Source: Ruminococcus sp.
Lineage (GTDB): Bacteria > Bacillota > Clostridia > Oscillospirales > Acutalibacteraceae
DNA length: 64,000 nt
Assembly (NCBI GenBank): GCA_004558485.1
Contig: SFCS01000007.1
Location: forward strand, 1 to 64,000
Direction of reading: 5' to 3'
Made by a program: the position numbers and the translations under genes. Below the pieces are notes generated by a model. That model ran no database searches. It was given only the letters and a program-made list of their open reading frames with translations, and was not told where the DNA came from. This document shows positions 55,881 to 64,000 of the stretch, piece after piece. Position 1 is the first letter of the stretch; each line of letters starts with the position of its first letter.

Positions 55881-55909
55881 AGTATAGCACAGGCAAAAAC
55901 GGTTGTCAA
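55881..55909 (-). promoter_or_regulatory. Promoter of the metQNI leader
   Basis: On the minus strand a perfect TTGACA (55904-55909), a 17-bp spacer and TATACT (55881-55886). It starts 20 nt after the ECF gene stop and gives a leader of about 335 nt before metQ. Confidence 0.85.
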
Positions 55910-55928
55910 GCCCCATTTTGCAGAAATT

Positions 55929-56453
55929 TTAGTTTTCCTGCATCAATATACGGGAAAGCTTCCCGCGCAGGTCGCAGCCGAAGCACAAAATCGGCCCTGC
56001 GACCACGCCGAGCGCCGCCTGCAGAATTTCATACGGCAGCTTTACAATGGCATATTCCGGCGTGGCATAAACATAGGCTCTGCCCAGTGTGTAGCCCGTC
56101 ACCATGATGACCGCGCCGAGCAGCACGCCGACGATCGCGCCCGCCAGCGGGTGCTTTTTGAACAGATGGCGACTGCAAAGAGAAATGGCCACCGCCTGCA
56201 GTCCGTGGGTTGCAAGCGACACGAACATGGGCGCGGGGTAGAACAGCATATCGCCGATGAACGAGCCGACACCGCCCACCACAAACGCGGAAAACGGGTC
56301 GAGGAGCAGCGCGGCGGTGCAGATGATGATGTCGTTGAGATAAAGATGGCCGCCGGGGACGGGGATGCTGAGAATGCTGAGGCTCAGAATGATATTGAGC
56401 GCCATGAACATGGCGGCGACGGTCAGACGGCGGATCATAGCGGATTGACGCAT
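55929..56453 (-). CDS. ECF transporter S component (substrate-binding membrane subunit)
   Basis: A 174-residue protein with about six helices (IRRLTVAAMFMALNIILSL, then PVPGGHLYLNDIIICTAALLLDPFSAFVVGGVGSFIGDMLF). The short loops and early Ala/Met-rich helix match S components of energy-coupling factor importers. The vitamin carried cannot be told, and the EcfA/EcfT module is not in this window. The ATG at 56453 lies 8 nt after AAAGGAG. It follows the Na/Pi gene by 14 nt on the same strand. Confidence 0.8.
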   Translation of the reverse strand: MRQSAMIRRLTVAAMFMALNIILSLSILSIPVPGGHLYLNDIIICTAALLLDPFSAFVVGGVGSFIGDMLFYPAPMFVSLATHGLQAVAISLCSRHLFKKHPLAGAIVGVLLGAVIMVTGYTLGRAYVYATPEYAIVKLPYEILQAALGVVAGPILCFGCDLRGKLSRILMQEN

Positions 56454-56467
56454 GGGGAAATCTCCTT

Positions 56468-58222
56468 TCAAAGCGAGAATTGCTGTTGATATTCCGCATA
56501 ATACCGCTCAAAGTCGGCAGTATGCGCGTTTTTCAGGTGATCAAGATACTCGTGCGTGTCGAACACCTCCGATTCCAGCTCGATCATGGCGACTGCGATG
56601 TTGGAGCAGTGGTCGGCGATGCGTTCATAGTCATTGAGCAGGTCGTTGAAGACAAAGCCGTGGGCCAGGGTACATTCGCCGGACTGCACGCGCTGAATAT
56701 GGTTCATCTTCACCTCGTCGCACAGGCTGTCGATACATTCCTCGAGCGGCTCGACGCGGCGGGCAAGCGCCAGATCGTTTTCGGAAAACGCCGTGAACGA
56801 AATGTTGACGACCTCGCCGACCGCGGCGATGAGCGTATCCAGCTCTCTTTTGCCCTTTACAGAAAATTGCAGCTTTTTGCGTGCGATTTCCTGTGCACAG
56901 GCAGCTATGTTGGCAGCGTGGTCGGCGATGCGCTCAAAGTCGCTGATGGTGTGCAGAAATTTGGAAATCTCGCGGTTCTGCTCGTGGGTCAGCTCCTGCT
57001 GCGTGATCTTGACAAGATAGGTGCCGAGCTTATCCTCATAGCGATCGATGACCGCCTCTTTTTCCTGTATCTTATGATATGCCGCGTCGGTATAGTTCGT
57101 CAAAAGCGCAAACGCACGGGAAAGATTCTTGGCAGTCTTGCGCGCCATGGAGACCATGGCAAGGCGGCTCTGTTCGAGCGCCAGCGCCGGGTGTGCAACA
57201 AAGCGTTCCTCAAGGCGGTCGATCTCGGCGGAGTCCTCCTCCTCGCCGTCATCGCGGATGATAAGGCAAATGAGCTTTTCAAGCAGACCCGTCAGCGGCG
57301 TCAGCGCCAACACCGTCAGAAAACGGAACAGGGTGTTGAGCGCCGAAACGGACACCATCGACATGGTGTTATGCAGAAACGAAAATGGCCAAATGGCGTT
57401 TACGGCATAAAAAATACCGCCCCACAGCACCACGCCGACCACATCGATGAGCAGATAGACAAACGCGGTGCGCTTGCCGTTCACACCCGCGCCGAATGCG
57501 GAAATGAGCACCGGCACCGCCGCACCGATGGCAATACCCATGATGATGGGCAGTGCCACGGAAAAGTCCACCGCGCCGGTGACGGCAAGCGCCTGCAATA
57601 TGCCGATCGCAGCGGAAGCGCTTTGAAGAATACAGGTGAAAAGACAGCCGGCAAGGATGCCGAGAAACGGATTGGAAAAACGGGTGAGCAGCGCGACAAA
57701 TGTCTCGCTTTCGCGCAGGGGCGCGACCGCACCGGACATCATCTGCATGCCGAACATCAAAACGGCAAAGCCCATCATGATGCTGCCGAGGTGCTTTTCG
57801 GTATCCCCGTGGCAGAACATGACGAGAATGATACCGATGATGGCAATGACACCGGTGAGCGTCGAGGTGGACAAAAGCTCCACCCAGCCACCGCTGCCGC
57901 CGATGTCGGAAAGACAGATGATCCAGCCGGTGATGGATGTGCCGAGAATCGCACCGAGAATGATGCCGATCGCCTGCCGTACCTTCATCATACCGGCGTT
58001 GACAAAGCCGACCACCATCACCGAGGTTGCCGACGACGACTGGATGACCGCAGTCACACCCGTGCCGAGCAAAACGCCCTTGAGCGGCGTGCCGGTCAAA
58101 CGGTACAAAATGACCTCCAAGCGACTGCCCGCCACGCGCTTTAAGCCTTCCCCCATCAGGGACATGCCGAACAAAAACAGCGCGACACCGGATAAAAGCG
58201 AAATTCCGCTTGCTATGCTCAT
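56468..58222 (-). CDS. Second Na/Pi cotransporter with PhoU domain
   Basis: A 584-residue paralogue of the protein at 42506-44266. The first membrane repeat has QSSSATS (61-67). The second has QSASAA at the matching place (200-205), so the usual second SSSAS signature is altered. A PhoU-like C-terminal half follows (ISKFLHTISDFERIADHAANIAACAQE and DYERIADHCSNIAVAMIELE). The ATG at 58222 has GAGGAGAG upstream; the longer open frame crosses the promoter. Function may differ from the first copy. Confidence 0.88.
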   Translation of the reverse strand: MSIASGISLLSGVALFLFGMSLMGEGLKRVAGSRLEVILYRLTGTPLKGVLLGTGVTAVIQSSSATSVMVVGFVNAGMMKVRQAIGIILGAILGTSITGWIICLSDIGGSGGWVELLSTSTLTGVIAIIGIILVMFCHGDTEKHLGSIMMGFAVLMFGMQMMSGAVAPLRESETFVALLTRFSNPFLGILAGCLFTCILQSASAAIGILQALAVTGAVDFSVALPIIMGIAIGAAVPVLISAFGAGVNGKRTAFVYLLIDVVGVVLWGGIFYAVNAIWPFSFLHNTMSMVSVSALNTLFRFLTVLALTPLTGLLEKLICLIIRDDGEEEDSAEIDRLEERFVAHPALALEQSRLAMVSMARKTAKNLSRAFALLTNYTDAAYHKIQEKEAVIDRYEDKLGTYLVKITQQELTHEQNREISKFLHTISDFERIADHAANIAACAQEIARKKLQFSVKGKRELDTLIAAVGEVVNISFTAFSENDLALARRVEPLEECIDSLCDEVKMNHIQRVQSGECTLAHGFVFNDLLNDYERIADHCSNIAVAMIELESEVFDTHEYLDHLKNAHTADFERYYAEYQQQFSL

Positions 58223-58262
58223 GTTCTCTCCTCTTATCTCCGTCAATATTGCATACGGACTC

Positions 58263-58291
58263 AGTATATCATAAGAAGAGAGAACCCGCAA
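58263..58291 (-). promoter_or_regulatory. Promoter of the second Na/Pi transporter and ECF gene
   Basis: On the minus strand TTGCGG (58286-58291), a 17-bp spacer and TATACT (58263-58268). No Pho-box-like repeats are seen here, unlike at the first copy. Confidence 0.65.
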
Positions 58292-58292
58292 G

Positions 58293-58681
58293 CCCCACTT
58301 TGCGGGACGGTGACAATTTTTCCTTCGGGCGCGGCGTGACCGTTCAATACCCCTCAGACTTTGCTGCGCAAAGCCGGCGCCCCTTTGTGAAAAAGGGGCG
58401 CCCTTGGAAGGCGAGATATGCGCCACCTGAAATCACAACCCGCTCGCGCGGGAACTTTCTCGTTTTGCGGCTTTGCCGCAAATGCCGTCCGTCCTCTTGG
58501 ACGGCAAGAGAAATCTTTATCAATCAATTTCAGCCGAAAAACCGTCGGAGCGAGGAAGGTGCCCCCGCCGCGTACTATGTGTACGCAAGTGGGGCACATG
58601 ACATCGACTCCGGCGGGAATTTCGGTTGAAATCACAACCCGCTCGCGCGGAAATTTCAAAGAAATTTCTCGAGCGGACTCT
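58293..58681. repeat. Composite palindromic repeat region
   Basis: About 390 bp without a credible gene but full of hairpins: CTTTGC/GCAAAG (58359-58373), an 11-bp GGCGCC-type stem (58376-58402), TTTGCGGC/GCCGCAAA (58464-58482), GCCGTCC/GGACGGC (58484-58505) and CGTAC/GTACG (58571-58585). A 24-bp segment starting TGAAATCACAACCCGC is repeated exactly at 58428-58451 and 58627-58650. Open frames across it are low-complexity and look spurious. It resembles interspersed palindromic elements found in many copies in gut Clostridia. Confidence 0.55.
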
Positions 58682-60262
58682 TTAGAGTCCACTCGCGCCA
58701 TAGTTGCCAAGTACCCTCGCCGACGGATCGTTCACATCGCACCCCTTCCACGCCTTGTTCGGCATCCAGAAGCCGACGACCATCTCCGCCTGATCGGGAT
58801 AGTATTTTTCAAAGATATCGCGGTAGAGCAGCGACTCCTTGGTGAACGGCGTGGCGTGGACATAGCGCACACGGCGGGCGGCAAACGCCTCATCGGTGTA
58901 GACCGTTTCGGCATAGGCCTTGAGGTCATCCACCATGGAATGTCCCACCGCGTCGGAGAACGCCGCCTTTTCGCGCCAAAGAATGTCATGCGGCAGCAGC
59001 CCTTCGTTTTCAAACGCATGGCGCAGGAGATATTTCCCCTTGCCGTAGACATTCATTTTCTTTGCGGGATCGACCGCCATCACATAACGCACAAAGTCGA
59101 GATCGCCGAACGGCACGCGCGCCTCCAGAGAGTTTGCGGAAATGCAGCGGTCGGCGCGCAGCACGTCATACATATGCAGCTCGCGCACGCGCTTTTCCGA
59201 CTCCGCCTGAAAAGCGGCGGCGTCGGGCGCATAGTCGGTGTATTTATACCCGAAAAGCTCATCGGAAATTTCGCCCGTGAGCAGCACGCGGATGTCGGTG
59301 TTTTCGTGTATCCACTTGCACAGAAGGTACATGCCCATGCTGGCGCGCACGGTGGTGATGTCATATGTTCCGAGTGTTTTTATCACCGTTTCAAGAGCGG
59401 AGAGCACCTCTTTTTCGGTCATCATCACCTCGGTGTGTTCACTGCCGATGAAGTCCGCCACCTCGCGGGCATATTTGAGGTCGATGGCATCCTCGCGCAT
59501 GCCGATGGCAAAGGTGCGGATGGGGGTCTTGCTGCGGCGGGCGGCGATGGCGCACACCAGCGACGAGTCAAGCCCGCCCGACAGCAAAAAGCCCACCTTT
59601 GCATCCGCCACCAGGCGCTTTTCCACGCCTGCCGTGAGCTTTTCACGGATGGTCCTGCACACCGTTTCCACATCGTCGTGACACACCGCATCCACGCGCG
59701 CAATGTCTGTATAGCGGACAAATTTGTCGCCCTTCCAATAGCACCCGGGCGGGAACGGCATCACGCGGGCACACAGCCCGACGAGGTTTTTCGGCTCGCT
59801 TGCGAACACCGTGACGCCTTGTGCATCCTGTCCGTAGTACAGCGGACGGATGCCGATGGGATCGCGCGCGGCGACATATTCCCCCGTCTCGCCGTCATAG
59901 AGGATCATCGCAAATTCCGCATCGAGCATTTTGAACATGTCGACGCCGTGCTCCCGCCACAGCGGCAGGAGAATTTCGCAGTCCGAGCCGCTTCTAAAGG
60001 TGTATTTTTCGGCAAGTTCTGCTTTGAGCTTTTCAAAGCCGTAGATCTCGCCGTTGCAGACGACATAGCTGCCGTCCAGGGAAAACGGCTGCATCCCCTC
60101 GGGCGTCAGCCCCATGATGGCAAGACGGTGGAACCCGAGAAGGCCTTTGCCGGTGTCGACAATACGGCTGTCGTCCGGCCCGCGCGACACCGTCTCGGAA
60201 AACCCCTTTTCAAACAAAGCACGCGGCGCACCGCTGCCACAGTACCCAATGATCGCACACAT
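58682..60262 (-). CDS. asnB: Asparagine synthase (glutamine-hydrolysing)
   Basis: A 526-residue enzyme making Asn from Asp, Gln and ATP. Cys2 is exposed after Met removal (MCAIIGYCG) as the amidotransferase nucleophile. The glutaminase domain has SRGPDDS and CNGEIYGF. The synthetase domain has the PP-loop LLSGGLDSS (226-234) and LLTGEISDELFGY. The ATG at 60262 follows GAGGAGA. The stop codon lies in a GGACTC/GAGTCC hairpin. An Asn-specific T-box precedes it. Confidence 0.95.
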   Translation of the reverse strand: MCAIIGYCGSGAPRALFEKGFSETVSRGPDDSRIVDTGKGLLGFHRLAIMGLTPEGMQPFSLDGSYVVCNGEIYGFEKLKAELAEKYTFRSGSDCEILLPLWREHGVDMFKMLDAEFAMILYDGETGEYVAARDPIGIRPLYYGQDAQGVTVFASEPKNLVGLCARVMPFPPGCYWKGDKFVRYTDIARVDAVCHDDVETVCRTIREKLTAGVEKRLVADAKVGFLLSGGLDSSLVCAIAARRSKTPIRTFAIGMREDAIDLKYAREVADFIGSEHTEVMMTEKEVLSALETVIKTLGTYDITTVRASMGMYLLCKWIHENTDIRVLLTGEISDELFGYKYTDYAPDAAAFQAESEKRVRELHMYDVLRADRCISANSLEARVPFGDLDFVRYVMAVDPAKKMNVYGKGKYLLRHAFENEGLLPHDILWREKAAFSDAVGHSMVDDLKAYAETVYTDEAFAARRVRYVHATPFTKESLLYRDIFEKYYPDQAEMVVGFWMPNKAWKGCDVNDPSARVLGNYGASGL

Positions 60263-60284
60263 ACCTATTTCTCCTCTGCTATTA

Positions 60285-60550
60285 TTTTCTTGAACACAGC
60301 AAGCCGCAGGAAATTTTCCTGCGGCATAGGGCAAGTGCTGTGACTCGCGGTACCACCTATCTTTTGTCTCTTTCGGCTTCCGTTCCCAAAGCCTGCCGCG
60401 CTAACGGGCGGCGTCCGGCGCACCTACTCGAACCTCTTTCGGCTTGCAGCTCGTCGGGGGTTCTTCACGCGGGGATGCATGCATGGCTCTCACCGTCCCA
60501 TGCGCGCTGTCTGCACCGTATCCGCGCTACTTTTCCCGACTCGGTCGCTT
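60285..60550 (-). promoter_or_regulatory. T-box riboswitch upstream of asnB, Asn specifier
   Basis: The T-box core AGGTGGTACCGCG lies at 60346-60358 on the minus strand. Stem I shows GTCGGG/CCCGAC at its base, the AGTA loop strand, and opposite it GAAG-AAC-C, so the specifier is AAC (60460-60462), an Asn codon. A GGTGAGAGCC element follows in the stem. Downstream, CACAGCA/TGCTGTG encloses a GCCGCAGGAAA/TTTCCTGCGGC stem, the likely alternative to the antiterminator. It has no clear T-run, so transcriptional or translational control is open. Uncharged tRNA-Asn should turn asnB on. Confidence 0.88.
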
Positions 60551-60556
60551 TTTCCT

Positions 60557-62266
60557 TTACTCTACATCCTGCAGGGCGTCATAGCCTTCCTCGCCCGTGC
60601 GCACCTTCACAACATTTTCCACATCATACACAAAAATCTTGCCGTCGCCGATGTGACCGGTATACAGCACCTTTTTCGCCGTGTCGATGACACTGCGCAC
60701 CGGCACCTTGCTGACAACGATGTCCACCTGCACCTTCGGCAGGAGATTGGTCTCGACCGGCACGCCGCGGTAGTATTCCGGTCTGCCGCCCTGCACGCCG
60801 CAGCCCAGCACATGGGACACGGTCATGCCGGTGATGCCGAGCGCGCTCATGGCGCGCTTGAGGCTTTCGAAACGGCTTTCCTTACAGATGATCTCCACCT
60901 TTGTGAACTTCGGCTTTGTGCCGTCATAGGTCGGAATTTTTGTCACGGGGATCGCCTCGGCGGCGGGCACCTCCCCGCTCACCGCGACGGGCGCGTCCAC
61001 GCCCTCCACGGTGTCCGGCTGCATCGCAAAGCCCGCATATGCCGTCGGCAAGCCGTGCTCGGAGGCGTCAAGTCCCTCGATCTCCTCGGCGGCGGAAACG
61101 CGCAGCCCGATAGTCTTTTTGATGATGACAAACACCGGGGTAATAATCACGGCGACATATGCCGCAACGCTCACGACGCCGAGCAGCTGTACACCGAGAA
61201 AGTGCACGCCGCCGCCGTAGAAGAGGCCCTTTTCCGTCGAAACGCCGGTGGCAAACAGACCGGTCAGGATCGTGCCGAGCGCACCGCACACACCGTGTAC
61301 GGAGATAGCGCCGACGGGATCGTCAATCTTCGCCACCTTGTCAAAAAACTCCACCGCGAGCACAATGACGATGCCGAAAACAAGTCCCATGATCGCCGCA
61401 CCCAGTGGGCTGACCGCGTCGCAGCCGGCGGTGATGCCGACCAGTCCCGCCAGCGCCGCGTTATAGGTCATGGAAATATCCGGCTTTTTATACCGTATCC
61501 AGGTGAAAACAAGCGTCGTGCAGCAGGCGACCGCTGCCGCAAGGTTGGTATTGAAGAAAATGAGCCCCGCGCTTTCCATCAGTCCGTCGGAGTCCATGCC
61601 GACGGTGGACGCGCCGTTGAAGCCGAACCAGCAGAACCACAGAATGAACACGCCGAGCGCAGCAAAGGTGAGGTTGTGCCCCAATATGGCACGCGGCTTG
61701 CCCGCCTTATCGTATTTGCCGATGCGCGCGCCGAGCATTTTCGCGCCGATCAGTGCGCAGACGCCGCCCACCATATGCACTGCCGTCGAACCGGCAAAAT
61801 CGTGAAAGCCGAGCTGCGCAAGCCAGCCGCCGCCCCAGATCCAGTGACCGGAAATGGGATAGATGAACAGCGAAATGGCGGCGGAATAGATACAGTAGGC
61901 GCTGAACTTCGTGCGCTCCGCCATAGCGCCGGAAACGATAGTCGCCGAGGTGGCGCAGAACACCGTTTGGAAGATCGCATATGCCCACAGCGGCACGCCC
62001 GCAGGCAGGATGCTGCTGTAGTCCTTCATGATGAGAGGATCAAACCAACCGAACAGCGCCGTGCCGCTGCCGAACATGATGCCGAACCCCACAAGCCAAA
62101 AACAGGGAGTGCCGATGCAAAAATCCATCAGATTTTTCATCAGAATGTTGCCGGTATTTTTCGCGCGGGTGAAGCCCGCCTCGCACAAGGAAAAGCCCGC
62201 CTGCATGAAAAACACCAACGCTGCGCCGAGCAGCACCCATATCGTATTGACCGCACTGAATTTCAT
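60557..62266 (-). CDS. amtB-glnK: Ammonium transporter with fused PII domain
   Basis: A 569-residue fusion. Residues 1 to about 390 are an 11-helix AmtB channel with the twin pore His (His164 in STAVHMVGG and His324 in SVHGVCGAL). A linker rich in Ala/Pro leads to a PII domain from about residue 454 (FTKVEIICKESRFESLKRAM, GRPEYYRGVPVETNLLPK, HIGDGKIFVYDV). The T-loop lacks the Tyr normally uridylylated in GlnB/GlnK (Val504 in its place). The PII domain could plug its own channel according to ADP, ATP and 2-oxoglutarate. It follows glnN by 35 nt. Confidence 0.93.
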   Translation of the reverse strand: MKFSAVNTIWVLLGAALVFFMQAGFSLCEAGFTRAKNTGNILMKNLMDFCIGTPCFWLVGFGIMFGSGTALFGWFDPLIMKDYSSILPAGVPLWAYAIFQTVFCATSATIVSGAMAERTKFSAYCIYSAAISLFIYPISGHWIWGGGWLAQLGFHDFAGSTAVHMVGGVCALIGAKMLGARIGKYDKAGKPRAILGHNLTFAALGVFILWFCWFGFNGASTVGMDSDGLMESAGLIFFNTNLAAAVACCTTLVFTWIRYKKPDISMTYNAALAGLVGITAGCDAVSPLGAAIMGLVFGIVIVLAVEFFDKVAKIDDPVGAISVHGVCGALGTILTGLFATGVSTEKGLFYGGGVHFLGVQLLGVVSVAAYVAVIITPVFVIIKKTIGLRVSAAEEIEGLDASEHGLPTAYAGFAMQPDTVEGVDAPVAVSGEVPAAEAIPVTKIPTYDGTKPKFTKVEIICKESRFESLKRAMSALGITGMTVSHVLGCGVQGGRPEYYRGVPVETNLLPKVQVDIVVSKVPVRSVIDTAKKVLYTGHIGDGKIFVYDVENVVKVRTGEEGYDALQDVE

Positions 62267-62301
62267 TTTGCTCTCCTCCTCTTTTTCATAGTGGTGTTTT
62301 C

Positions 62302-64000
62302 TTATTTCACGCCGAACAACAGCGCGTCATAGGTCGGATAGGGCCAGAAGCTCTCCGCCGTGAGCGTTTCTGCCTCATCGCAGACGACCCGCAGCTCCGC
62401 CATCTTTTGCAGCACCGTGTCGCGAATCATTTCGGACGCCTTAGTGACATCGGTGACGGTCTTTAATTTCATCACTGCGCCGTTGAGCCTCTCCGCCGCC
62501 GCAGCAATCTCGTCGGTCAGCTGCGACAGGCGCTCGATCGTCGCCGTCTCATGCTTGCAGGCGAGGCCCGCCACCGCCGCTTTTTTCGCCGTCAGCGTGT
62601 CGGCAAGCGTGCGGGTATAGCTCTCCACCGCAGGCAAAATCTCCTTGTGCACCATGTCGAGCATGGTGAGCGCCTCGATGTTGACCGTCTTGCAATAGTT
62701 TTCGAGCGTGATCTCATACCGCGAATGGATCTCCGCCTCGGTGAAGACCTTGTGGCTCGTCAGCATGTCGACATTCTTCTTTTCCAAAATGCAGGGCAGC
62801 GCATCCGGTGTCGTGCGCAGGTTGAGCAGTCCTCTCTTTTCGGTCGCCTCGGCAATCCAGCTCTCGTCATAGCCGTTGCCGTTGAAGATGATGCGCTTGT
62901 GATCCTTGATGGTCTTTTTGATCATGTCGTGCAGCGCCGTCTCAAAATCGTCCGCCTTTTCCAGGCGGTCGGCATAGACCTTCAGCGACTCCGCCACCGC
63001 CGCATTGAGCATGATGTTGGCGCAGGCGATGCTGTTGGAGGAGCCGAGCATGCGGAACTCAAACTTGTTGCCGGTAAAGGCGAACGGCGAGGTACGGTTG
63101 CGGTCGGTGTTGTCGCGGGTGAAACGCGGCAGCACATGCACGCCGAGCTTCATGACCGTCTTTTCGCCGCCGCTGTAGGGCGCGTCGTTTTCGATCGCGT
63201 CGAGCACCGCCGTCAATTCGTCGCCGAGGAACATGGACACCACGGCGGGCGGCGCCTCATTCGCACCGAGGCGGTGGTCGTTGCCCGCCGTTGCGACGGA
63301 CAGACGCAGCAGATCTTGATAGTCGTCGACCGCCTTGATGACCGCGCACAAAAACAGAAGAAACTGCGCATTTTCATACGGCGTGTCGCCAGGGGTCAAG
63401 AGGTTCACGCCGGTGTCGGTCGCCATCGACCAGTTGTTGTGCTTGCCCGATCCGTTGACGCCCGCAAACGGCTTTTCGTGCAAAAGACAGACAAGCCCGT
63501 GCCGCGACGCCACCTTTTGCATGATCTCCATGGTGAGCTGGTTGTGGTCGGTGGCGATGTTGGTGGTGGTGTAGATGGGCGCCAGCTCGTGCTGCGCGGG
63601 CGCGACCTCGTTGTGCTCCGTCTTGGCAAGGATGCCGAGCTTCCACAGCTCCTCGTTGAGATCCGCCATATAGGCGGCGACGCGCGGCGGGATGACACCG
63701 AAATAGTGATCATCAAGCTCCTGCCCCTTGGGCGGCTTTGCACCGAACAGCGTTCTGCCGGTGAACATCAGATCCTTACGCTTTTCATACATGGCCTTGT
63801 CCACAAGGAAATATTCCTGCTCCGGGCCGACCGAGGTACGCACGCATTTGACATCCGTGTTGCCGAACAGGCGCAGAATGCGCAGCGCCTGCTTGTTGAG
63901 CGCCTCCATAGAACGAAGGAGCGGCGTTTTCTTGTCAAGCGCCTCGCCGCCATAGGAACAAAAGGCCGTCGGGATGCACAGCGTCTTATCCTTGATAAAG
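62302..64000 (-). CDS. glnN: Glutamine synthetase type III (GlnN), N-terminus beyond the window
   Basis: The visible 565 residues cover the middle and C-terminal parts of a GSIII protein, which is normally about 700 residues. The frame stays open to base 64000 (first visible stretch [24 protein letters not shown]), so it is cut by the window edge, not truncated. Motifs include [38 protein letters not shown] and [21 protein letters not shown]. It makes glutamine from Glu and ammonia, feeding asnB two genes later. Confidence 0.95.
   Translation of the reverse strand, partial: FIKDKTLCIPTAFCSYGGEALDKKTPLLRSMEALNKQALRILRLFGNTDVKCVRTSVGPEQEYFLVDKAMYEKRKDLMFTGRTLFGAKPPKGQELDDHYFGVIPPRVAAYMADLNEELWKLGILAKTEHNEVAPAQHELAPIYTTTNIATDHNQLTMEIMQKVASRHGLVCLLHEKPFAGVNGSGKHNNWSMATDTGVNLLTPGDTPYENAQFLLFLCAVIKAVDDYQDLLRLSVATAGNDHRLGANEAPPAVVSMFLGDELTAVLDAIENDAPYSGGEKTVMKLGVHVLPRFTRDNTDRNRTSPFAFTGNKFEFRMLGSSNSIACANIMLNAAVAESLKVYADRLEKADDFETALHDMIKKTIKDHKRIIFNGNGYDESWIAEATEKRGLLNLRTTPDALPCILEKKNVDMLTSHKVFTEAEIHSRYEITLENYCKTVNIEALTMLDMVHKEILPAVESYTRTLADTLTAKKAAVAGLACKHETATIERLSQLTDEIAAAAERLNGAVMKLKTVTDVTKASEMIRDTVLQKMAELRVVCDEAETLTAESFWPYPTYDALLFGVK

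Noticed and set aside
55537-55909. SAM riboswitch or Met T-box before metQ
   Set aside because: No SAM-I core, no GGTGGTACCGCG T-box core and no stem I motifs on the minus strand. The peptide ORF and terminator explain the leader better.
58354-58710. Short proteins predicted across the palindromic region
   Set aside because: Both strands are open only because of repeats; the translations are low-complexity and cross the asnB stop hairpin.

Overview
The window is a GC-rich (roughly 58-60 percent by eye), gene-dense bacterial chromosome segment. Several things point to a Firmicutes (Clostridia) genome, plausibly a gut Oscillospirales-type anaerobe: zinc-type S4, S14 and L36 ribosomal proteins, an unbroken S10-spc-alpha cluster, pyruvate:ferredoxin oxidoreductase, type III glutamine synthetase, a T-box leader, NlpA and BMP lipoproteins, sigma-A-like promoters and strong GGAGG ribosome binding sites. 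Genus cannot be set from the sequence alone. I see no prophage, transposase, integron or CRISPR array. The only foreign-looking DNA is the AT-rich partial cupin gene at the left edge and a few short palindromic repeats.

Layout. 1-217: tail of a small cupin protein. 489-1283: SGNH hydrolase. 1408-17380 (minus): complete ribosomal cluster from the S10 promoter through rpsJ...rplO, secY, adk, map, infA, rpmJ, rpsM, rpsK, rpsD, rpoA and rplQ, with a leader of about 340 nt. 17425-19149: ABC exporter. 19245-28523 (minus): one tightly overlapped operon holding an aminotransferase, pheA, aroB, aroC, an aroE-aroK fusion, aroQ, aroA, tyrA and aroF. That is every step from erythrose-4-phosphate plus PEP to Phe and Tyr. 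28532-32716 (plus): a TetR regulator divergent from the aro operon, a CPA2 antiporter and a FeoA-FeoB fusion. 32893-38615 (minus): xpt, BMP lipoprotein and a NupOPQ-like nucleoside ABC transporter (purine salvage). 38676-39617: L-lactate dehydrogenase. 39710-41897: two-component system. 41948-42402: two divergent orphan transcription units. 42506-44266: PhoU-fused Na/Pi cotransporter. 44484-44724: tRNA-Met, tRNA-Glu and tRNA-Val. 44796-46223: CNNM/HlyC protein. 46604-50134: PFOR. 50235-52258: deacetylase plus FAD oxidoreductase. 52395-52862: SLOG protein. 52901-55909 (minus): metQ-metN-metI behind an unusual leader. 55929-58222 (minus): ECF S component and a second PhoU-fused Na/Pi transporter. 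58293-58681: composite palindromic repeats. 58682-64000 (minus): nitrogen block with type III GS, an AmtB-PII fusion, an Asn-specific T-box and asnB.

The most striking feature is the metQNI leader (55597-55909). A consensus promoter drives a 34-codon ORF with a good ribosome binding site, in which 8 Met and 3 Cys codons fall within 13 residues. Its stop codon sits in the loop of one hairpin, an intrinsic terminator follows, and an alternative pairing could disarm that terminator. This is the architecture of translational attenuation, here apparently sensing methionine (or cysteine). In Firmicutes, Met uptake genes are normally controlled by SAM riboswitches or T-boxes, and I find neither. A second short ORF with its own ribosome binding site follows the terminator. 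The mechanism is inferred; the ORF, promoter and hairpins are visible.

Other points for a second look: the divergent orphan units upstream of the first Na/Pi transporter, one an ORF with two in-frame TGA codons and the other a candidate small RNA of about 75 nt; a palindrome covering both -35 boxes of the aro and tetR promoters; Pho-box-like repeats before the Na/Pi gene; an orphan consensus promoter overlapping the Na/Pi stop codon; and strong hairpins between the binding-protein and ATPase genes of both ABC import operons.
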